64,000 nucleotides of DNA from Actinomycetota bacterium (GCA_014360645.1 JACIXD010000005.1:186001-250000), one strand, 5' to 3'. Positions 17,987-26,765 are shown, counted from the stretch's first letter. Made by a program: numbers and translations. Notes: a model not told the origin generated them from the sequence alone.

Positions 17987-18015
17987 TTGAAATGATACCG
18001 TATAGATATTATAAT
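17987..18015 (+). promoter_or_regulatory. Strong sigma-70-type promoter for the FBPase gene
   Basis: TTGAAA (17987-17992) and a perfect TATAAT (18010-18015) with a 17-base spacer, 89 bases before the start codon. The match is the best of its kind in the window. No operator-like palindrome is seen next to it. Confidence 0.7.
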
Positions 18016-18103
18016 GGCGACTGTCCTATGACCGGGGTGAGAACAAGAGGAACAGGGCGGAAGAGGAGCTTTCGGGCTTCCTCGAGTCAAAGGAGGTAGT
18101 GGC

Positions 18104-19219
18104 ATGAAGGTCACGTTGAGCATAATCAAGGCCGACGTGGGCGGTTACGTCGGTCACTCCGACGTGCACCCGGCCATGCTCAGCCGCACACGCGAGCTGT
18201 TGGCGGAGGCGAAGGAGAAGGGCTTGCTCATCGACTACTGCCAGGCCAAGTGCGGCGACGACATCGCCATGATCATGACCCACAAGAAAGGCCCCGACAA
18301 CGAGGAGATCCACCGCTTCGCCTGGGACACCTTCGAGGCGGTGACCGAGGTGGCCAAGGAGCTCGGGCAGTACGGGGCGGGGCAGGACCTGCTCACCGAC
18401 GCCTTCTCCGGCAACCTGCGGGGCATGGGTCCGGGATTCGCGGAGATGGAGTTCGAGGAGCGCAAGAGCGAGCCGGTGATCGTCTTCCTGGCCGACAAGA
18501 CGGAGCCCGGCTCCTGGAACTTCCCCCTCTACAAGATGTTTGCGGACCCCTTCAACACCGCCGGGCTGGTCATCGACCCCTCCATGCACAACGGATTCCG
18601 CTTCGAGGTGCACGACCTCATCGAGGAGAAGAAGGTCATCTTCAACACCCCGGAGGAGATCTACGACATGCTGGTGTTCATCGGCGCCCCCTCGCGCTAC
18701 GTCATCAAGCACGTCTTCCGCAAGGGCGACGACGAGCCGGTGGCGGTGACCTCCACCCAGCGCCTCTTCCTCATGGCCGGGCGCTACGTGGGCAAGGACG
18801 ACCCGGTGATGGCGGTGCGCTGCCAGAGCGGGCTCCCGGCAGTGGGCGAGGTGCTGGAGCCCTTCGCCTTCCCCTACACCGTGGCGGGATGGATGCGCGG
18901 CAGCCACCACGGCCCGTTCATGCCCGTGGGCACCGACTGGGACACCCCCACCCGTTTCGACGGCCCACCGCGCGTGGTGGCCCTCGGCTTCCAGCTCATC
19001 GGCGGCAGGCTGGTAGGGCCCAGGGACATGTTCGCGGACCCCAGCTACGACAATGCGAGGCAGAAGGCCCTGGACATAGCGGACTACCTGCGCGCGCACG
19101 GACCCTTCGAGCCGCACCGCCTGCCCCTGGACGAGATGGAATACACCACCATGCCCGCGGTGCTGGAGAAGCTGGCCGACCGCTTCATCCCCCTGGAGGG
19201 CTCGGAGCGGGATCACTAA
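18104..19219 (+). CDS. fbp: Fructose-1,6-bisphosphate aldolase/phosphatase (class V FBPase)
   Basis: A 371-residue enzyme matching the bifunctional archaeal-type FBP aldolase/phosphatase, which converts triose phosphates straight to fructose-6-phosphate in gluconeogenesis. The N-terminus MKVTLSIIKADVGGYVGH is the family signature, and the metal- and substrate-binding stretches CGDDIAMIMTHKKG, GNLRGMGPGFAEMEFEER, ADPFNTAGLVIDPSMHNGF and GTDWDTPTRFDGPPRVVALGF are all present, giving full length for the family. AAAGGAGG precedes the ATG. Class V enzymes are typical of archaea and deep-branching, often thermophilic or autotrophic, anaerobic bacteria; in this organism the enzyme suggests unidirectional gluconeogenesis. 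Confidence 0.93.
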   Translation: MKVTLSIIKADVGGYVGHSDVHPAMLSRTRELLAEAKEKGLLIDYCQAKCGDDIAMIMTHKKGPDNEEIHRFAWDTFEAVTEVAKELGQYGAGQDLLTDAFSGNLRGMGPGFAEMEFEERKSEPVIVFLADKTEPGSWNFPLYKMFADPFNTAGLVIDPSMHNGFRFEVHDLIEEKKVIFNTPEEIYDMLVFIGAPSRYVIKHVFRKGDDEPVAVTSTQRLFLMAGRYVGKDDPVMAVRCQSGLPAVGEVLEPFAFPYTVAGWMRGSHHGPFMPVGTDWDTPTRFDGPPRVVALGFQLIGGRLVGPRDMFADPSYDNARQKALDIADYLRAHGPFEPHRLPLDEMEYTTMPAVLEKLADRFIPLEGSERDH

Positions 19220-19254
19220 GGCCGGGACGCGGTCTCCGCGGAGTACGCGAGAGG

Positions 19255-19285
19255 AAAAACGCGCCGCCCCGGGCGGCGCGTTTTT
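19255..19285. terminator. Bidirectional intrinsic terminator
   Basis: AAAAACGCGCCGCCC and its exact reverse complement GGGCGGCGCGTTTTT flank a single C, giving a very stable GC stem with A and T tracts on either side. It lies between the convergent fbp and DUF4349 genes and should end transcription from both. Confidence 0.9.
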
Positions 19286-19318
19286 CCTTTACTCGACCCG
19301 TCACGTGGTGCCCGTCCG

Positions 19319-20299
19319 CTACCGGCCGGCTTCGGTCCCCTCTCCGGAGCGGGACCTGCGAGCGCGCCTCACCAGCAGCCATACCGCCCCCGTCACCAAC
19401 GCCAGGATGAGCAGGTAGGGAAGGGCGTAGAAGAAGCCCACCGCCAGCTTCTTCATGCCGCGTCCGAAGCTCTTGAAGGCCTCGCCCACCCTGTCCCAGA
19501 ATTCCTCGCCTCCCCCCTCGCTGGACGTCTCGTCCACCGAAAGGGTGAGGGTGGAGAAGCCCACCTGCTTGTCGAGAAAGTTCATGCGCCCCTGCACCTG
19601 CTCCTTCTCGAGCTGGATGGAGTCGAGATGTTCCCGGATGGAGATCATCTCCTGGATGGTCTGAGCCCTCGAGATGAGGGTGAGGTAAAACTGCTCCTGG
19701 GCCTGCAGGTGCCGCAGCCTGCTCTCCAGGTCCACGTACTCCTCGCTCACGTCCTGGGTCTTGACCTGGCTCGAGGTCACCTCCCCCAGGGAGGACACCT
19801 CCCCCAGGAGCTCGTCGAACCTGTCCGCAGGGACACGCAGGGTGAGGGTGGCGTGGGTGTAGCCGTCGCCGTCGCGGCTGGAGCTCTCGTCCTCCACGTA
19901 ACCTCCCGCCGCTTTGGCCGCCGCCACCGCGTCCTCCCGCACCGAGCCGTACTCTCCCTTTGCGAGCTCCATCTTCACCAGAGCGGTCTTGATCACCTTG
20001 AGCTGCAGCTGTTCCAGGACGGCGGAGGTTCCGGCGGAAGAAGTCGCCTGGGGCGGAGTCGGCGCGCTCCATCCCGAGGCGGCCTCGGCACTCATGTTCT
20101 CCATCCCCTCCGAAAACAAACCTCTTTCGCCCTGTGAGCGCCCCTTGTCCGCTTCTCCTCCCGCGCGGTCGGAAAGAACGCTCTCGTCGCCGACGACGGA
20201 TCCGGCCTCTTTCGTCCCGCATCCCAGCACGGCGGCGGAGACCGTCACCGAGACCAGCACCAGCAGCACCGCCGCCCATAACCATTTTCTCCCAGCCAT
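19319..20299 (-). CDS. DUF4349 domain lipoprotein
   Basis: A 326-residue envelope protein. It has a signal peptide with a lipobox cysteine (VSAAVLGC), a low-complexity linker, and a DUF4349 domain from about residue 95 (LQLKVIKTALVKMELAKGEY, ATLTLRVPADRFDELLGEVSSLG, then a long coiled coil with VSEEYVDLESRLRHLQAQEQ). A C-terminal membrane helix (FYALPYLLILALVTGAVWLLV) and basic tail end the protein. The family is widespread and of unknown function, thought to be a membrane-bound coiled-coil sensor or scaffold. GGAGGGGAG precedes the ATG. Confidence 0.85.
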   Translation of the reverse strand: MAGRKWLWAAVLLVLVSVTVSAAVLGCGTKEAGSVVGDESVLSDRAGGEADKGRSQGERGLFSEGMENMSAEAASGWSAPTPPQATSSAGTSAVLEQLQLKVIKTALVKMELAKGEYGSVREDAVAAAKAAGGYVEDESSSRDGDGYTHATLTLRVPADRFDELLGEVSSLGEVTSSQVKTQDVSEEYVDLESRLRHLQAQEQFYLTLISRAQTIQEMISIREHLDSIQLEKEQVQGRMNFLDKQVGFSTLTLSVDETSSEGGGEEFWDRVGEAFKSFGRGMKKLAVGFFYALPYLLILALVTGAVWLLVRRARRSRSGEGTEAGR

Positions 20300-20690
20300 C
20301 TCTCCCCTCCGTTAAGCTCTCCCTCGATCCCCTCTCTTTGTTGACGCCCCGGGAACGGCCGCGGTTCCTTTCGGAAGGCGGGGCTGCGGACGACGGGGTC
20401 CGGGTTTCTCTCGCCGGCGCGGGAGGACGTAGGCGGGCTGCCGTGTATCGGCCAGAGATGAACGAACGGTCAAGTTACAGGAAATTCCTCCCAACCAGAT
20501 GCCGGTCGCCCGTTCTTTTTGCTTTTGAAGGATCTCCGTAAAGCCGGTGCACTCGTGGGAGATCGTCCTGATGATGTGATTCTCCGGCGCGGAGCCCCAC
20601 GATATAATAGGGGGACCGACGCCGAACGCCACCTCGCGTATGCCGGGGATGGTGACGACAGCAGCCCGATACGGAAAAAGGAGAGCACGG
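20300..20690. other. Intergenic between divergent genes, with probable promoter
   Basis: About 390 bases between divergent genes. A perfect TATAAT lies at 20603-20608 with TTCTCC 17 bases upstream (20580-20585), a likely promoter for the flavoprotein gene. Nothing else recognised. Confidence 0.5.
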
Positions 20691-22094
20691 ATGAGCGAAG
20701 ACGGCGGAAAGAAGAAAAGGGTGAAGATAGACCGCGTGAAGATGCCGGAGCAGGACCCGGAGGTGCGCCGGTTCAATTTCGAGGAGGTAGCCCTGGGCCT
20801 GGATGCCGAGGCCGCCGCCGCGGAGGCCTCGCGCTGCCTGCAGTGCAAGAAAAAGCCCTGCGTGGCCGGCTGCCCGGTGGAGATCGACATCCCCGCCTTC
20901 ATCAAGCTCATAGAGGAAGGCGACCCCATGGCCGCCGCCGCCAAGCTGAAGGAGAAGAACAGCCTCCCCGCCATCTGCGGGCGCGTGTGCCCCCAGGAGA
21001 CGCAGTGCGAGGCGGTGTGCACCCTGGGCAGGAAAGGCGAGCCGGTGGCCATAGGGAGGCTGGAGCGCTTCGCCGCCGATTACGAGGCGGCGCGGGGAGA
21101 GATCGTTATGCCCCCCAAGGAACGCCCGACGGGGAAGCGGGTGGCGGTCATAGGGTCGGGACCCGGCGGCCTCACCTGCGCCGGCGACCTCGCCCGCATG
21201 GGGCACGAGGTCACCATCTTCGAGGCCCTGAACGCGCCGGGCGGGGTGCTTACCTACGGCATCCCGGAGTTCCGACTCCCCAAGGCCATCGTCATGCGCG
21301 AGGTGGAATACGTGCGTCGCCTGGGGGTGGAGATCAGGCTGGACCAGGTCATCGGCTGCAGCTACACCCTGCAGGAGCTCTTCGCGGACGGCTATGACGC
21401 CGCCTTCATCGCCATCGGGGCGGGCCTGCCCATGTTCATGGACATACCGGGTGAGAACCTCAACGGCGTATATTCCGCCAACGAGTACCTCACGCGCTCC
21501 AACCTCATGAAGGCCTACCTCTTCCCCGATTACGACACCCCCATCAAGCGGGGCAAGCGGGTGGCGGTGATCGGGGGCGGCAACGTGGCCCTGGACAGCG
21601 CGCGCACCGCCCTGCGCCTGGGGGCTGAGGAGGTGACCATCGTCTACCGGCGCTCGCGGCAGGAGATGCCGGCGCGGGCGGAGGAGATCGCCCATGCCGC
21701 CGAGGAGGGGGTGGCCTTCAAATTCCTCACCCTGCCGGTGCGCATCCTCGGGGACGAGTGGGTGCGGGGCATGGAGTGCCTGCGCATGGAGTTGGGGGAG
21801 CCGGACGAGAGCGGCAGGCGCCGCCCCGTCCCGATCAAGGGCTCCGAGTTCGAGCTGGAGGTGGACCTGGTGGTCATGGCCATCGGCACCCGCGCCAACC
21901 CCCTTCTCACCTCCACCCTCCCGGAGGTAAAGCTGAACAAGTGGGGATACATAGAGGCGGACCCGGAGACGGGTCAGACCTCGGTGCCCAACATCTTTGC
22001 CGGCGGAGACATCGTGACCGGGTCCGCGACGGTCATCGAGGCCATGGGGGCGGGAAAGAGGGCGGCCCGCGCCATCCATTCCCTCCTCTCCTGA
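20691..22094 (+). CDS. gltA: Glutamate synthase small-subunit-like / NfnB-like flavoprotein
   Basis: A 467-residue FAD- and iron-sulfur-containing oxidoreductase of the NADPH-dependent glutamate synthase small-subunit family, which includes the NfnB (NfnL) subunit of electron-bifurcating ferredoxin:NADP oxidoreductase. N-terminal cysteines near 49-61 (CLQCKKKPCVAGCPV) and 87-100 (CGRVCPQETQCEAVC) bind two [4Fe-4S] clusters; VAVIGSGPGGLTCAGDLA binds FAD and VAVIGGGNVALDSARTALRLG binds NADPH; the C-terminus has IFAGGDIVTGSATVIEAMGAG. Start 20691 has AAGGAGA 8 bases upstream and gives the usual length. An NfnA-like partner lies far away at 35482, not adjacent, so stand-alone homotetrameric GltA-type activity is equally possible. 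Confidence 0.85.
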   Translation: MSEDGGKKKRVKIDRVKMPEQDPEVRRFNFEEVALGLDAEAAAAEASRCLQCKKKPCVAGCPVEIDIPAFIKLIEEGDPMAAAAKLKEKNSLPAICGRVCPQETQCEAVCTLGRKGEPVAIGRLERFAADYEAARGEIVMPPKERPTGKRVAVIGSGPGGLTCAGDLARMGHEVTIFEALNAPGGVLTYGIPEFRLPKAIVMREVEYVRRLGVEIRLDQVIGCSYTLQELFADGYDAAFIAIGAGLPMFMDIPGENLNGVYSANEYLTRSNLMKAYLFPDYDTPIKRGKRVAVIGGGNVALDSARTALRLGAEEVTIVYRRSRQEMPARAEEIAHAAEEGVAFKFLTLPVRILGDEWVRGMECLRMELGEPDESGRRRPVPIKGSEFELEVDLVVMAIGTRANPLLTSTLPEVKLNKWGYIEADPETGQTSVPNIFAGGDIVTGSATVIEAMGAGKRAARAIHSLLS

Positions 22095-22488
22095 GAGGGA
22101 CGCCGACCCCGCTCCCGGGCGGCGCATCCCGCCGCGCGCGGGGGCCCTTCACGTCCGGGTATCTCCCGCAAGAGGCCCGTGCGGTGTCCCCGCCGCCTTC
22201 CGGGCGTCCGGCCGCGTGGCGGGAGCGGCAGCGCGCTCGAGGGGACGGACGGCATGTCGAAGGGGCTGCGAGGAGCGGCAGGCGCTCTACCCCTGCGAGG
22301 CCGGGGCGGCGCGCTCGAGGGGCGGATGGCTTATTATTATAGAAACGGAGACCCGGAGGGATGATTCCGGGCACGGGGCTGCGGCGGCCGGGTTTTGCGA
22401 ACAGGGAAAACGGGACATGGAAACGGCACCGGGTAGCGGCCTGCTGGCGGCCGAGGAGAACGACGGCGAAAAGAACGAGGTGAGGTGA
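22095..22488. other. Intergenic, no gene recognised
   Basis: About 390 bases. It has two loose copies of GGCGCGCTCGAGGGG-CGGA (about 22230 and 22305) and an AT-rich TTATTATTATAG (about 22330-22342) that could be a -10 region for the following zinc-ribbon gene. No gene seen. Confidence 0.4.
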
Positions 22489-22968
22489 ATGGGATTTTTT
22501 GACAAGATCAAGGAGCAGGCCTCCAGCCTGGGATCCCAGCTCGACCAAGCCCTGGATACCACCAGGCAGAAGGGCCAGGTGAACGCCCTGCGCAAACAGA
22601 GGGGCGAGCTGGTGGCAAGGCTGGGAGAGGCACTGGTGGAACAGTTCAGGCAGCAGCAGGTGGACGCCGAGCTGCTGCGCCCTCAGGTGGACGAGATCTT
22701 CAACCTCGAGTGGCAGATCATCGAGCTGGAGAAGCAGATCGAGGAACAGAGGGCCGCCGCCCAGGCGCCCGCCGCGGCTGCGGCGCCGCCCCCGCCGGGT
22801 GCCGCTCCCGCTCCCCCAGCACCCCCCGCGGCTCCGGCACAGGCTGCCCCTCCGCCCCCTCCCGGGGCCGCCCCACAGCCCGCCGCGGGCGCCGGCACCT
22901 GTCCTTCCTGCGGAGGAGAGGTCCCCGAGGGCTCGGCCTTCTGCCCCAACTGCGGGACGAAGATCTAG
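22489..22968 (+). CDS. Coiled-coil protein with C-terminal zinc ribbon
   Basis: A 159-residue cytoplasmic protein in three parts: an alpha-helical N-terminus (MGFFDKIKEQASSLGSQL to about residue 90) likely to form a coiled coil, a Pro/Ala-rich linker (about 90-140), and a zinc ribbon CPSCGGEVPEGSAFCPNCG. The family is seen in actinobacteria next to membrane proteins; no activity is known. GAGGTGA precedes the ATG. It starts a run of four small genes on the plus strand that share zinc ribbons or lipoprotein signals. Confidence 0.75.
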   Translation: MGFFDKIKEQASSLGSQLDQALDTTRQKGQVNALRKQRGELVARLGEALVEQFRQQQVDAELLRPQVDEIFNLEWQIIELEKQIEEQRAAAQAPAAAAAPPPPGAAPAPPAPPAAPAQAAPPPPPGAAPQPAAGAGTCPSCGGEVPEGSAFCPNCGTKI

Positions 22969-23003
22969 GGGAAGGCCGGCGGACGCATACCCGGGGAACG
23001 GAG

Positions 23004-23510
23004 ATGGCCTTCCGTGCCGCCAGGGTCCTCCTTCCGCTGGCCGCCGCGCTGGCGCTCTGTCTGGCGGCGGCAGGATGCGGACAGGAGACGCCGGAGGGAA
23101 CGGTGTACAAGTTCCTGGGCTCTGTGCAGTCCCACGACCTCCCGGCCATGCGCTCATGCGTCAATCCCGAGGCTCTGAAAAGGGTCTCTGAAGGGGATGG
23201 GGAACTGGCGCGCGCCTGGGAGGGTCTATATCGTGTGTATCTCGCCGCGCCCGTGGACTGGCGCATGGCCTTCACGGGCATAAGGCTGGAGGCCGACTAC
23301 CTGGATGGGGAACGTGCCCTGGTGAGGATCGTCTCCGGCCGCTGCGTGCTCTACCGCAGGGCGGGAGGAGCCTGGATAAAGAAAGGAGAGGTGGATTTCG
23401 CGCGCGAGGATTTCGTGCCACTTTACCTGGTGCGCAGAGACGGCGTATGGTACCTGGAGGCACTCGACCTCTACATTATCCGCGCCCTCGAGGAAGCGGC
23501 GAGATCGTGA
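23004..23510 (+). CDS. Lipoprotein with NTF2-like domain
   Basis: A 168-residue exported protein beginning MAFRAARVLLPLAAALALCL with lipobox AAAGC. The mature part starts ETPEGTVYKFLGSVQSHDLPAMRSCVNPEAL, the usual layout of a SnoaL/NTF2-like lumenal domain, and continues with beta strands ending VWYLEALDLYI. The function is unknown. The start at 23004 is chosen because the signal peptide begins there; longer frames upstream run into the zinc-ribbon gene. The same layout recurs in the next two genes. Confidence 0.7.
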   Translation: MAFRAARVLLPLAAALALCLAAAGCGQETPEGTVYKFLGSVQSHDLPAMRSCVNPEALKRVSEGDGELARAWEGLYRVYLAAPVDWRMAFTGIRLEADYLDGERALVRIVSGRCVLYRRAGGAWIKKGEVDFAREDFVPLYLVRRDGVWYLEALDLYIIRALEEAARS

Positions 23511-23800
23511 AGCGGTGAATGGGAATACGTGCGTGTCAGAGAATGCGCGGCGACGTCCACCGCGGCGCGGAAGGTGGCAAGGTCGGGGTCGGCACGTGGC
23601 AGACCAAGGAACGCCCGCGTTCAAGGGAGGGTGCGCGGGTTCCGGAAGGCGGTTAGAATATACTGAGGAACGGAGTCGCTCACGAAAGCTCCGGGAAAGG
23701 CCGGGTCACTTGACGGGATACCTTGTGCCGGCGTTTTCGGCCCCGCCGCGCGTGGAAGTGGATATGCGTGGGCTTGCCCGGATGGACAAGGGGGTTTGAG

Positions 23801-24532
23801 TTGCGTTGTCCCAACTGCGGGTTCGATAACCCGGAGGGGCGCCGTTACTGCGAGGAGTGCGGCGAGAAGATAATGGAACTCGAAGCGTTGAAGGCGCGCG
23901 CCCGCAGGCGTTCCCAGCGCGAGGCGGCGCGCTACCGCCGTGAGGCCCTCCGCAAGGGCCTGGACGCCGAGGAGGCCGAGAGGAGGAGGCGCCGCGCCCG
24001 CCGCCGCACCAGCCCCCTGGTGGGTTTGCTGCTCCTGGCGGCGTTGGTAGCGGCGGCGGTGGTGCTCGTGATGGTGCTGGCCGGAGGCGGGGAGAGCGGG
24101 CCCGAGAAAGCGGTCAAGGAGTTCTACGGCGCCATCCGCGACAAGGACGTCATGCTCTTCCTCAAGCACACGGACATGGAGCTGTACAAGATGGCGCAGC
24201 GGGGCGAATACGAGCCCGATCCCTACACCGAGGGCATCGATTACGACTACTATCTCCTGGAGGGGCTCAAGACGCGCTTGGTAAAGGAGGAGGGGGATTA
24301 CGCGGAAGTCGAGTTGGTGGGGGGGACCTTCAAGGGCTTCTACAACTCGGGGGGCGACAGCGGCGGAATCGATTTCGCCCAGTACCCGAGGACGGTGCGC
24401 CTGGTGAGGGTGGAGGGCGCGTGGGTGGTACAGGATTACCAGCTGGCCAAACTGCCCTACTACTATGAGGATATCGGACCCGGGGAGCCGGAGTTTCCGG
24501 AGGTCGAGGAAGGGGCGCAGGGGCCGAGCTGA
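23801..24532 (+). CDS. Zinc-ribbon, single-pass membrane protein with extracellular NTF2-like domain
   Basis: A 243-residue protein starting with a zinc ribbon (LRCPNCGFDNPEGRRYCEECGEKI), a highly basic stretch, one membrane helix (SPLVGLLLLAALVAAAVVLVMVLA, near 90-113) and an external domain starting GPEKAVKEFYGAIRDKDVMLFLKHTD, similar in layout to the preceding lipoprotein. TTG 23801 is chosen: AAGGGGG lies 6 bases upstream and the zinc ribbon starts right there. The cytoplasmic zinc ribbon with an external sensor-like domain suggests a structural or sensing role. A TAGAAT-type -10 near 23654 may serve it. Confidence 0.7.
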   Translation: MRCPNCGFDNPEGRRYCEECGEKIMELEALKARARRRSQREAARYRREALRKGLDAEEAERRRRRARRRTSPLVGLLLLAALVAAAVVLVMVLAGGGESGPEKAVKEFYGAIRDKDVMLFLKHTDMELYKMAQRGEYEPDPYTEGIDYDYYLLEGLKTRLVKEEGDYAEVELVGGTFKGFYNSGGDSGGIDFAQYPRTVRLVRVEGAWVVQDYQLAKLPYYYEDIGPGEPEFPEVEEGAQGPS

Positions 24533-24658
24533 CAGGCGTGGGCCGGTGCAATATACTTAGGCGGTCGAGACGGAGGTGCGCCGGCCGGATGGCCGTGCCG
24601 GGCGCATGATGAGGGCCGGCTACTTGCTCCGCTCGCGGGATCGGGGCGAGGTGTCTCT

Positions 24659-25309
24659 GTGGACAGGAGGTCGAGCTTGCGGATACCGAGATGGTTCGGA
24701 TATGCCGCCGCGGCGGTGTTTCTTCTCGCCTGCGCGGGATGCGGATGGAGCAGCGGGGCTTCCTTCAAGGAAGAGTTCGACCCCAAGGACAAGAGCCCGG
24801 TGACGGCGGTCAAGAAATGGTTCAAGTCCATGGAGTGGAAGGAGGGCGAGAGCTCCGGCGGCAAGACGGTGCGCGATCCCGAGAAGGGGCGCGATTTCGA
24901 CCTCTATCTGGAGGTGGTGAACCCCGCCTTCCTGCAGGACGAGAAGGGGCAGTTCGTGGGCATGGAGCAGGTGGATTCCCTGCGGGAGATGTGGAACTCC
25001 AGGGAGTGGGAGATAGAGTTCCTGGAAGTGCAGATGGAGGAGGTCAGCAACGACGGCAGGGATGCCACGGTGGCCCTCACCGGCGGGGGCGTGCGCTATA
25101 TCGGCAAGGAGATGTTCGGGAGCCCCGAGTACAAGCAGGACAGCTTCGGCGACAAGAAGGGCGAGATATATCTCCGCTGGTACGAAGACGCGGCGAACGA
25201 CCCCCTGCTCTTCATCCCCGGCTTCGAAGAACTGGCCGGCAGGGGACGCTGGGTGGTGGTGGGAGGCCTGGACCTCTCGGAGGATGAACCTTGGGGCGAG
25301 ACCCCCTGA
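24659..25309 (+). CDS. Lipoprotein of unknown function
   Basis: A 216-residue protein with a signal peptide (RWFGYAAAAVFLLACAGC) and lipobox cysteine. The mature part has an NTF2-like layout: TAVKKWFKSMEWKEGES, VVNPAFLQDEKGQFVGMEQV, and a C-terminal RGRWVVVGGLDLSEDEPW. I do not recognise a named family. GTG 24659 is used as start; a nearby TTG is possible. It is the last of four related small genes. Its stop lies just before the 113-bp tandem repeat that belongs to the convergent phosphoesterase gene. Confidence 0.65.
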   Translation: MDRRSSLRIPRWFGYAAAAVFLLACAGCGWSSGASFKEEFDPKDKSPVTAVKKWFKSMEWKEGESSGGKTVRDPEKGRDFDLYLEVVNPAFLQDEKGQFVGMEQVDSLREMWNSREWEIEFLEVQMEEVSNDGRDATVALTGGGVRYIGKEMFGSPEYKQDSFGDKKGEIYLRWYEDAANDPLLFIPGFEELAGRGRWVVVGGLDLSEDEPWGETP

Positions 25310-25318
25310 AAGCCCCGC

Positions 25319-25614
25319 GCCGGCGCCGCTTCAATCCAGCCATACCAGGGACGGAACGATGGCGCCGTTCTCGACGGTGAGCAACGCATGACAACCGTGG
25401 CCCGCGAGAGCCGAAGCCCTTTCCGCCTAGGACCGGCGCCGCTTCAATCCAGCCATACCAGGGACGGAACGATGGCGCCGTTCTCGACGGTGAGCAACGC
25501 ATGACAACCGTGGCCCGCGAGAGCCGAAGCCCTTTCCGCCTAGGACCGGCGCCGCTTCAATCCAGCCATACCAGGGACGGAACGATGGCGCCGTTCTCGA
25601 CGGTGAGCAACGCA
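25319..25614 (-). repeat. 113-bp tandem repeat containing a gene 3' end
   Basis: Two full units and a partial third with a period of exactly 113 bp (marker TCAATCCAGCCATACC at 25331, 25444 and 25557). The shared part of each unit carries the last 18 or so codons and the stop of the minus-strand phosphoesterase gene; only the right-hand copy (25557-25614) is joined to the gene. The other two are orphan copies of the gene end, with a spacer TGACAACCGTGGCCCGCGAG and onward. The copies look identical, so the expansion is recent. Confidence 0.95.
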
Positions 25615-26045
25615 AAGGAGAGGCGGTCGGAGAAGCGCAGGTCAGTGGGGGTGCCGGGGTTTACCAGCAACACTCCCCTGCGTTCCTCTACGAGGGCCTT
25701 GTGGGTATGGCCGAAGACCACCGCGTCCACCCCCGAGAAGCGCGAGAGCACCCTCCTCTCGATGCCCATGGGGGGGCCCGATCCGTGGGTTAGGCCGATC
25801 AGCTTCCCCTCCACCTCCACGGTGACCTGCTGGGGCAGCACCGAACTCACCTCCGGCAGGTCCATGTTCCCCGCCACCGCGCGCACCGGGGCCAGGGAAC
25901 GCAGCTCGTCCAGCACCCTCATCTCCACCAAGTCTCCGGCGTGCAGCACCAGGTCCGCTCTGCTTGCCGCCTCCAGGACCTCCCGCGGCAGCGAATCGCT
26001 CACCTTGGGTATGTGGGTGTCCGATATCACCAACACCTTCGCCAT
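25557..26045 (-). CDS. YfcE/MJ0936-family metallophosphoesterase
   Basis: A 162-residue cytoplasmic phosphodiesterase of the calcineurin-like superfamily. The metal-binding motifs are in order: VLVISDTHIPK near 4-14, HAGDLVE near 36-42, AVAGNMDLP near 57, LTHGSGPP near 85 and VFGHTHKA near 110. The family hydrolyses model phosphodiesters; the natural substrate is unknown. The last 18 codons are duplicated downstream in the 113-bp tandem array, which would change the mRNA 3' end but not the protein. Divergent from the cyclo-ligase gene. Confidence 0.88.
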   Translation of the reverse strand: MAKVLVISDTHIPKVSDSLPREVLEAASRADLVLHAGDLVEMRVLDELRSLAPVRAVAGNMDLPEVSSVLPQQVTVEVEGKLIGLTHGSGPPMGIERRVLSRFSGVDAVVFGHTHKALVEERRGVLLVNPGTPTDLRFSDRLSFALLTVENGAIVPSLVWLD

Positions 26046-26107
26046 GCCGTCTCCTCCCCCTCGAGCATAGCCGACTTTTCTCTCACGGCCGCCCCCCGCG
26101 CCGCGGG

Positions 26108-26135
26108 TTGCCTTTTCCCCGGCCTGCTATATTAT
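26108..26135 (+). promoter_or_regulatory. Probable promoter of the cyclo-ligase gene
   Basis: TTGCCT (26108-26113) and TATTAT (26130-26135), 16 bases apart, followed by a GGAGG and the start codon 31 bases on. Moderate match. Confidence 0.45.
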
Positions 26136-26165
26136 TATAGGAGGTCAGGACCTCGGGAGAACGAC

Positions 26166-26765
26166 ATGATCCACAAGAAGAAGAAAGAGTTGCGCAAGAA
26201 GGTCCAGGAGCTCCGCGACGCCATAGATCCCGAGCAGAGGAAGCTGCTTTCGGCGTGCGTGGCCGAGAACCTGTGGACGGTCCCCGAGTTCGCGGCGGCG
26301 AAGACCGTTCTCTTCTTTATCTCCTTCCGCAGCGAGGTGGACACCTTGCCCATGATCCGGCGCGCCCTGGAGGAAGGCAAGGTGGTCTGTGTTCCCTGCA
26401 CCAACGACGGTGACAAGAGCATGGTGGCCTCGCGCATCCTCGACCTGCAGGAGGACCTCGCGCCGGGGAACTACGACATCCTGGAGCCCAGGTGCGAATG
26501 CCTGCGGCCGGTGCCTCCGGAGGAGATAGACGTGGTGCTCATGCCGGGCGTGGCCTTCGACCTCTCCGGAGGCAGGCTGGGATACGGCGGCGGCTACTAC
26601 GACCGCTTCCTGGAGAAGTGCAGCCCCCGCTGCCGTCTCATCGCCGTGGCCTTCGAGCTACAGATCGTGGAGCACGTGCCCTGCGCCGACCACGACGCGC
26701 GTATCCACAGTATCGTCACCGAGAAGCGGGTCATCGACTGCCCCGCCGCCTGCCGCCTGCGCTGA
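26166..26765 (+). CDS. 5-formyltetrahydrofolate cyclo-ligase
   Basis: A 199-residue ATP-dependent enzyme that converts 5-formyl-THF to 5,10-methenyl-THF in one-carbon metabolism. The N-terminus KKKKELRKKVQELRDAIDPE, the central FFISFRSEVDTLPMIRRAL and the C-terminal signature GVAFDLSGGRLGYGGGYYDRFL (the ATP- and folate-binding loop) are all present, with full family length. The start is ATG 26166, the first before the helical N-terminus. In an acetogen-like anaerobe this folate step would link to the methyl branch, but no other such gene is nearby. Confidence 0.92.
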   Translation: MIHKKKKELRKKVQELRDAIDPEQRKLLSACVAENLWTVPEFAAAKTVLFFISFRSEVDTLPMIRRALEEGKVVCVPCTNDGDKSMVASRILDLQEDLAPGNYDILEPRCECLRPVPPEEIDVVLMPGVAFDLSGGRLGYGGGYYDRFLEKCSPRCRLIAVAFELQIVEHVPCADHDARIHSIVTEKRVIDCPAACRLR

